A DNA stretch of 64,000 bases from Hymenobacter oligotrophus (GTDB taxonomy: Bacteria; Bacteroidota; Bacteroidia; Cytophagales; Hymenobacteraceae), in assembly GCF_003574965.1 (NCBI RefSeq), contig NZ_CP032317.1, forward strand, positions 3,534,001-3,598,000, in the 5' to 3' direction. A model generated the notes under the pieces. It saw nothing but the letters and a program-made list of their open reading frames with translations. It was not told where the DNA came from and did not search any database. A program made the position numbers and the translations under genes. This document shows, one piece after another, positions 59,515 to 64,000 of the stretch. The first letter of the stretch is position 1. Each line of letters opens with the position of its first letter.

Positions 59515-59604
59515 ATGCCCTGCGGTAAAAAGAGAAAGCGTCACAAAATCGCCACCCACAAGCGGAAGAAGCGCCTGCGCAAAAACCGTCATAAGAAGAA
59601 GTAA
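59515..59604 (+). CDS. 29-residue basic AURKAIP1/COX24-like ribosomal microprotein
   Basis: PCGKKRKRHKIATHKRKKRL then RKNRHKKK: 19 of 29 residues are Lys, Arg or His. It matches the AURKAIP1/COX24 domain (mitochondrial mS38, mycobacterial bS22 type) known as very short proteins in Bacteroidota. It probably binds rRNA in the small ribosomal subunit. The ATG follows an AT-rich stretch 48 bases after the TPR gene. Easily missed because of its size. Confidence 0.8.
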   Translation: MPCGKKRKRHKIATHKRKKRLRKNRHKKK

Positions 59605-59621
59605 GCCCGCGGGGGTTTGCT

Positions 59622-59774
59622 GGGCGCCCGCACGGCCGTAGGCCGGCACCGCGCCCTATGTTTCACCCCGCCGACTCCCGGGCGTGGCTTTGTGGTTACG
59701 TTCTCCCCGTGGAACTAGATAAGGGGGAAGCTGGTGCTCGTGCGCTGGCTTCCCTTCTTGGCTTATGCACGGGG
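59622..59774 (+). promoter_or_regulatory. structured 5' leader of rng
   Basis: In the 218-base gap before rng, GGGCGC (59622) pairs with GCGCCC (59651) around CGGCC-GTA-GGCCG. CCCCGTG (59705-59711) pairs with CACGGGG (59768-59774) around GGGGGAAGC/GCTTCCC. RNase E of Escherichia coli is autoregulated through its 5' leader; a parallel role here is inference. Confidence 0.45.
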
Positions 59775-59822
59775 CAGCGCTACCGCAAGCCCTCCCGGAC
59801 AGCCGGCTAACCCCGAACTCCA

Positions 59823-61430
59823 TTGAGTAACGAGTTAATCATTAATTCGACTCAGGAAGGCGAGCGGATTGCCCTGCTTCAGGACAAGCGGCTGATCGAG
59901 TATCACTTCGACCGCAACGACACCAACTACGCGGTAGGCGACATCTTTCTGGGCACCGTCAAGAAAGTAATGCCCGGCCTGAACGCCGCGTTTATTGATA
60001 TCGGGTACCAGAAGGACGCCTTTCTGCATTACGGCGACCTAGGCGAGCAGTTCCAGACGCTGGCCAAGTGGACGCGCCTGGTGCACTCCGGCAAAGCGCC
60101 GGTAGCGCACCTCAAGGGCTTCCCGCGCGATGCCGCCCTCGAAAAGGTCGGCAAGATGGCCGACGTGGTAAAGAAGGGCCAGCAAATGCTGGTACAAATC
60201 GTAAAGGAGCCGATTTCCACGAAGGGTCCGCGCCTTTCCTCCGACTTATCCATGGCCGGGCGCTACCTCGTGCTCATGCCTTTCTCCGACACCATTTCGG
60301 TGTCGAAGAAGATTGTAAGCCGGGCCGAGCGCGAGCGGCTTAAGCGCCTGATTGCCTCCATTAAGCCCGATGGCTTCGGCGTGATTATTCGCACCGTAGC
60401 CGAAGGCCGCGACGTGGCCGAGCTCGACCGCGACATGACCAACATGGTGGCCATGTGGGAGCAGCTCTACCAAAACCTGCGCAACGCCAAGCCCAACGAT
60501 AAGGTGCTGGGCGAGTTGGGCCGTACGTCGTCGATGCTGCGCGATATGCTCAGCGACTCGTTCGACGCCATCCACGTTGACTCGCAGGAGCTATTCGACG
60601 AGTTGCGCACTTACCTGCAGCAGATTGCTCCCGATAAAGTAGACTTGCTGAAGCTGTACTCGGGCAAGACGAAGATTTTTGAGCAATTCGAGATTGAAAA
60701 ACAGCTCAAAACCCTCTTCGGCAAAACCGTTACGGTGCCCGGCGGTGGTTACCTCGTTATCGAGCACACCGAGGCGCTGCACGTTATCGACGTAAACTCG
60801 GGCAACAAAAGCAACCAGCAGAGCGACCAGGAAGCCACCGCGTTGATGGTGAACCTGGCGGCTGCCAAGGAAGTGGCCCGCCAGCTGCGTTTGCGCGATA
60901 TGGGCGGCATCGTCGTGGTCGACTTCATCGACATGCGCTCTGGCGACAGCCGCAAGAAGGTAGAAGACACGGTGCAGCAAATCATGGCGCGCGACCGGGC
61001 CAAATTCACCATTCTGCCCATCACCAAGTTTGGCCTGCTGCAGATTACGCGGCAACGCGTGCGCCCCGAGCAGAACATTATTACTACCGAGGTGTGCCCC
61101 ACCTGCGGCGGCACCGGCAAGATTACCGCCTCCATTTTGGTTACCGACGAAATCGACCTAAGCATCGATGAGTTGTTGGTGAACCAGAACCACGCCGGCC
61201 TCACTTTGTACGTGCACCCCTTCTTGCACGCTTACTATACCAAAGGGTTGGTAAGCAAGCAAATGAAGTGGTACCTGAAGTACTACAAATGGGTGAAGGT
61301 GGTGAAGGATACCAGCCTTGGCCTCACCGACTACCGCATTCAGGACGAACGCGGCGAGGACATTGAGCTGCACAGCCGCGCGGCCGAGCTGAACAGCCTG
61401 CAAGACCGCGACGACGAAACGGATGATTAG
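59823..61430 (+). CDS. rng: Rne/Rng-family ribonuclease (RNase G/E)
   Basis: 535 residues from a TTG start at 59823 (SNELIINSTQEGERIALLQD). Single-strand endoribonuclease for rRNA maturation and mRNA decay. S1 domain (~35-130: GDIFLGTVKKVMPGLNAAFI), 5'-sensor and RNase H-like parts, the DNase I-like active site with VIDVNSGNKSN and VVVDFIDMRSGDSRKK (Asp residues binding Mg), and the Zn-link CPTCGGTGK. No long C-terminal scaffold, so RNase G length. Confidence 0.94.
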   Translation: MSNELIINSTQEGERIALLQDKRLIEYHFDRNDTNYAVGDIFLGTVKKVMPGLNAAFIDIGYQKDAFLHYGDLGEQFQTLAKWTRLVHSGKAPVAHLKGFPRDAALEKVGKMADVVKKGQQMLVQIVKEPISTKGPRLSSDLSMAGRYLVLMPFSDTISVSKKIVSRAERERLKRLIASIKPDGFGVIIRTVAEGRDVAELDRDMTNMVAMWEQLYQNLRNAKPNDKVLGELGRTSSMLRDMLSDSFDAIHVDSQELFDELRTYLQQIAPDKVDLLKLYSGKTKIFEQFEIEKQLKTLFGKTVTVPGGGYLVIEHTEALHVIDVNSGNKSNQQSDQEATALMVNLAAAKEVARQLRLRDMGGIVVVDFIDMRSGDSRKKVEDTVQQIMARDRAKFTILPITKFGLLQITRQRVRPEQNIITTEVCPTCGGTGKITASILVTDEIDLSIDELLVNQNHAGLTLYVHPFLHAYYTKGLVSKQMKWYLKYYKWVKVVKDTSLGLTDYRIQDERGEDIELHSRAAELNSLQDRDDETDD

Positions 61431-61488
61431 TAGTTGGTATTGAGTACTTAGTAGTAAGTGCCACAACATCAATTAACTCGGGCAATGC

Positions 61489-61558
61489 CCCGCCCGAAAC
61501 GCCGACGCCCCCACCGTTCTGTACCTGGAACGGTGGGGGCGTCGGCGTTTCGGGCGGG
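61489..61558. terminator. 31-bp perfect inverted repeat between convergent genes
   Basis: 61489-61519 and 61528-61558 are exactly complementary (arm begins CCCGCCCGAAACGCCGACGC), with an 8-base loop TGTACCTG. It serves the + rng gene and the - barrel gene. Unusually long stem, no T tract. Confidence 0.75.
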
Positions 61559-61596
61559 TTAGTAGCGAACTACATTTGTTCAGTGCTAGCTACCAA

Positions 61597-62286
61597 CTAA
61601 AACTTCAGCCCTAGGTCGAGCGCAACTTCGTTGTTCTTGAAGGTGATGTCCTTGAGCTTGCGGGTGTTGTCGAAGTACCGCTCGATGTTGAACAAACCGC
61701 GGTGGTACGATACGCCGGCGAATACCTTGGTGCTTTGGCCCACCTGGTACTCCACACCTAGGCCGCCCAATAAGGCCGCATCGGGCACGATGAAGTGGCT
61801 CGAAGCTTTGGTTTCGTTGCCGGTGGAGGGGTCGGTGTAGAACTTGTTGCCGTTGATGCGCGAAGCCACCCGCGCGTTGGCCGTGCCGCCCACTTGGAAG
61901 TAAAGTTTGGTATCGGTGGTGATTTCGTTCGTAAACAGCTTCAGCGTAACCGGAATCTCGAGGTACTGCAGGCCGATCTTTTGCTTCTGGGTAGAGAGGC
62001 TGTTGTCGGTGGGCGAGTTTTCGGTGAGGTAGCGTACGTTGCCGCCTTTAAAGGTGAGGTTCAGGCCGGTGCTGAAGGCGTAATTCTCGCCGAAAAAGTA
62101 ATCGACAACCACGCCGCCGCCGATGCCGGCGCGGCTGCCGTCGCTCTGAAAGTTGCGCTCGGTGGGCGAGCTAACGCGCAGGCTTGTAATGGAGGGAGAG
62201 ACTTTCAGCCCGATTTCTATCTGGGCCGACGCATTGGTGGCTACGCCGCCCAAGAGCAGGGCCAGCGCCAACATCGTTTTTTTCAT
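61597..62286 (-). CDS. outer-membrane beta-barrel protein (PorT/OMP_b-brl family)
   Basis: 229 residues from the ATG at 62286. Signal peptide KKTMLALALLLGGVATNASA then IEIGLKVSPSITSLRV and eight or so strands (GIGGGVVVDYFFGENYAFST, LQYLEIPVTLKLFTNE, AALLGGLGVEYQVGQSTKVF, GVSYHRGLFNIERYF) ending in Phe (ALDLGLKF), the barrel C-terminal signal. No specific ligand can be assigned. Confidence 0.8.
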   Translation of the reverse strand: MKKTMLALALLLGGVATNASAQIEIGLKVSPSITSLRVSSPTERNFQSDGSRAGIGGGVVVDYFFGENYAFSTGLNLTFKGGNVRYLTENSPTDNSLSTQKQKIGLQYLEIPVTLKLFTNEITTDTKLYFQVGGTANARVASRINGNKFYTDPSTGNETKASSHFIVPDAALLGGLGVEYQVGQSTKVFAGVSYHRGLFNIERYFDNTRKLKDITFKNNEVALDLGLKF

Positions 62287-62396
62287 ATGAAAGGACACGC
62301 TTAACAGCCGCAACGCGTTGCTACAGCCAACCGGGCACGCGGGCCCGGCGTTTTATCTAATTTCGCCTTAAATATAAAGTTCCCCTGCTACCCATC

Positions 62397-63419
62397 ATGC
62401 CCTTTCCGCGTTTGCGCCTTTGGCTGAGCACCCCGGTGCTGGCCGCCACGCTGCTGTTGTCGGTTGCTTGCAACCGAGGTGAAAAGTGTGAGATGTCGCC
62501 GGAGGTTGCCCGCGTGGCAGCGCCGGTGCAGCTTGAGCGGCTGGAAACCCAGTTTTTCAAGATCCGAACCCCGGCCGACGCTCAACAGTTTCTGAACCGA
62601 AACCCGCTTTTTGCGCGCCACTTTTTGCAGCGCCGGCAGTACCCATCGGATGCCATTTTGCAGCAGGCGTTGGTGCGGCTGGCTACCAACCCCGGGTTGC
62701 AAAAGCTCGGGCAGCAAGCCGATACCACCTTCCGCAACACCGAGCAGTGGCAGGGCGATTTGCAGCGCATGTTTCAGCACGTGCGCTACTATTTTCCTGA
62801 CTTTAAGGTACCGCAGGCCAAAACCTTTGTGAGCGGCCTCAGCCAGGATGTGTTTGCCAATGACAGCCTGCTGGTTATCAGCACCGACTTCTTCGTGGGG
62901 CCCAAGGCCGTGTACCGGCCCAACGTGCCCAATTACATCCTGCGCCGCTACCGCACCGAGTACGTGTTGCCCACCGTGGCCCTGGCAGTTTCGAGCAAGT
63001 ACAACAAGAAGGAGCTAACGAGCAACACCATGCTCGGCGAGATGATACAGGGCGGCAAGGCACTCTACTTCGCCGAAAGGGTGCTGCCTTGCACCGACGA
63101 CTCTTTGCTAGTGGGTTTTCCCGGCAAAGATTTGCAGAACGTGCACTTCAACGAGGCCAGAATCTGGGGGCATTTTCTGGAGAAGAACCTGCTCTACAAC
63201 ACCTCGCCTTTCCAGATTCAGAAGTACGTGGGCGAGCGGCCCAACGTACCCGAAATCGACAAAACCTGCCCCGGCCGTATTGGCCTGTGGCTAGGCTGGC
63301 AAATTGTGCGCAAGTACATGGCCGAGCACCCCAACGTAACGCTGGCTCAGCTCATGGCCATGAAAGATCCGCAGCGCATCCTCACCGAGTCGCGCTACCG
63401 GCCTAGGCCCAAGGATTAG
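62397..63419 (+). CDS. gldB: gliding motility lipoprotein GldB
   Basis: 340 residues. Lipoprotein signal ending LLLSVAC. VQLERLETQFFKI, FLNRNPLFARHFLQRRQYPS and the later FNEARIWGHFLEKNLLYNTS and CPGRIGLWLGWQIVRKYMAE match GldB, a component of the gliding/type IX secretion machinery with a zincin-like fold. It stands apart from gldD (6 kb away). Confidence 0.82.
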   Translation: MPFPRLRLWLSTPVLAATLLLSVACNRGEKCEMSPEVARVAAPVQLERLETQFFKIRTPADAQQFLNRNPLFARHFLQRRQYPSDAILQQALVRLATNPGLQKLGQQADTTFRNTEQWQGDLQRMFQHVRYYFPDFKVPQAKTFVSGLSQDVFANDSLLVISTDFFVGPKAVYRPNVPNYILRRYRTEYVLPTVALAVSSKYNKKELTSNTMLGEMIQGGKALYFAERVLPCTDDSLLVGFPGKDLQNVHFNEARIWGHFLEKNLLYNTSPFQIQKYVGERPNVPEIDKTCPGRIGLWLGWQIVRKYMAEHPNVTLAQLMAMKDPQRILTESRYRPRPKD

Positions 63420-63420
63420 T

Positions 63421-63558
63421 GAAGACGGAAGAATGAGAAAAAAGCGGGCGTATCCGGTTGGACAACTACCTTGTGGTTGGTGAAGATGGAAGAATAAGGA
63501 GTGCAGAACGGCCAGCAAGCCCGATTTGCTCCTCATTCTTCCTTTTTCATTCTTCATT
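63421..63558. repeat. GAAGAATGA-type intergenic dyad
   Basis: GAAGACGGAAGAATGAG and GAAGATGGAAGAATAAGGAG on the left face CTCCTCATTCTTCC and TTTCATTCTTCATT on the right. No coding content. Confidence 0.7.
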
Positions 63559-63564
63559 AAACCT

Positions 63565-64000
63565 ATGCACATCGCCGTTTTCAGCCAATACCACACCAAC
63601 CCCGATTGCCCAGCTACCAGTCGGCACTACTCGTTGCTGGCGCACATTGCCCGGCGGCACCGCGTTACGCTCATCACCACCAACACGTGGGAGCCGCAGC
63701 GCCTAACGCACGAGTACCCGTGGTTGCCCGAGGGGGTGGAGATGCTGGCGGCCGACATACCGTACCACAACCGCATGGGCGTGGCGGCGCGCGGCTGGGC
63801 CTTTGTGCGGTACATGGCCCATGCGTGGCGGCAAGGCCGGCGCATACCTAGGCCCGATGTGATTTGGGGAATATCTACACCGCTCTCAGCGGCTTGGGTA
63901 GCTGGCAAAGTAGCGCAGCAGCGCCGCGTGCCGTGGGTGTTTGAGGTGCAGGATTTGTGGCCGACGTTCCCTATTGAAATGGGAGCGGTGCGGAACCGTT
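63565..64000 (+). CDS. family-4 glycosyltransferase (WbuB-like), 3' truncated by the window edge
   Basis: 145 codons are visible from the ATG at 63565 and the frame is open at the end. HIAVFSQYHTNPDCPATSRH (N-terminal Rossmann beginning), RVTLITTNTWEPQRL, PDVIWGISTPLSAAWVAGKV and RVPWVFEVQDLWP are characteristic of GT4 enzymes related to WbuB of lipopolysaccharide or capsule synthesis. The donor-binding C-terminal half lies outside. Confidence 0.8.
   Translation, partial: MHIAVFSQYHTNPDCPATSRHYSLLAHIARRHRVTLITTNTWEPQRLTHEYPWLPEGVEMLAADIPYHNRMGVAARGWAFVRYMAHAWRQGRRIPRPDVIWGISTPLSAAWVAGKVAQQRRVPWVFEVQDLWPTFPIEMGAVRNR

Larger units (their letters stand above)
214..63852. repeat. dispersed octamer ACCTAGGG/CCCTAGGT (CCTAGG core)
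   Basis: Hand count gives about 84 CCTAGG sites across the window, against about 20 expected for 60% G+C. About 52 are the octamer ACCTAGGG or its complement, 20 are ACCTAGGC or complement, only two are CCCTAGGG and two ACCTAGGT. They occur in genes as Leu-Gly (CTA GGN), less often as Pro-Arg (CCT AGG), and as TAG stop codons at 18679, 19253, 28402, 44232 and 50956. They also occur in about 18 intergenic places. Counts may be off by a few. Confidence 0.75.

Noticed and set aside
61489-61558. tRNA or other structured ncRNA gene at the long hairpin
   Set aside because: Single perfect stem with 8-base loop and no cloverleaf; better explained as terminator or repeat.
1-64000. CRISPR array, prophage, integron or plasmid origin
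   Set aside because: No regularly spaced repeats, phage genes, integrase, or replication genes were found.

Overview
The window looks like a chromosomal segment from a G+C-rich Bacteroidota, most likely a Hymenobacter-like member of the Cytophagales. This rests on gene content and order, not on a database search: a one-locus uppS-bamA-ompH-ompH envelope cluster, an exbB-exbD-exbD-tonB cluster followed by a PstS-like lipoprotein, gldB and gldD gliding lipoproteins, a mutY-ssb-gldD order beside an HU gene, an rng gene preceded by a 29-codon AURKAIP1-like gene, and promoters of the Bacteroidota type (TTTG, about 20 bases, TAnnTTTG). I saw no rRNA, tRNA, CRISPR array, insertion sequence or prophage. 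Most of the window is ordinary housekeeping sequence; the unusual signals lie in regulation, repeats and a few fusions.

Layout: 1-6.4 kb (+) is envelope biogenesis (partial barrel protein, uppS, bamA, two Skp/OmpH chaperones) then an RluD-type pseudouridine synthase. 6.4-13.8 kb (-) is one Ton-energisation operon (exbB, exbD x2, tonB x2, small membrane protein, PstS-like lipoprotein, TPR protein) behind a clear promoter. 13.8-19.3 kb holds mazG (-), glmM (+), a cysteine desulfurase (+) and two poorly known proteins. 19.3-33 kb (-) is an assimilatory sulfate reduction region: APS reductase cysH, cysD, cysN, cobA, cysJ, a TonB-dependent receptor, a DUF2490-like protein, cysI, and a fused precorrin-2 dehydrogenase/TauE protein. 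A SAM (S-box-like) riboswitch and then a 36-codon leader ORF ending in Cys4...Cys2 precede cysH.

33-41.4 kb holds a lipoprotein, ferrochelatase, the GTPases Era and Der, a small lipoprotein, murQ, a cytochrome b5-like protein and an arginase-fold protein with degraded metal ligands. 41.4-50.9 kb (+) is fatty-acid oxidation: acyl-CoA ligase, a MarR regulator with a candidate operator, fused hydroxyacyl-CoA dehydrogenase/hydratase, thiolase and acyl-CoA dehydrogenase. 50.9-64 kb holds recG, gldD, ssb, mutY, an HU-like protein, a TPR protein, the AURKAIP1-like microprotein, RNase G/E, an outer-membrane barrel, gldB and the 5' end of a family-4 glycosyltransferase cut by the window edge.

Two signals stand out. 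First, the SAM riboswitch plus poly-cysteine leader peptide at 32.67-32.91 kb suggests dual sensing (SAM and cysteinyl-tRNA supply) of sulfur assimilation. Second, the hexamer CCTAGG occurs about 84 times by hand count, roughly four times the base-composition expectation. It is mostly the non-palindromic octamer ACCTAGGG/CCCTAGGT, appears in coding and intergenic DNA and in several reading frames including stop codons, and sits repeatedly in the arms or loops of intergenic hairpins. Several families of intergenic inverted repeats are also present.
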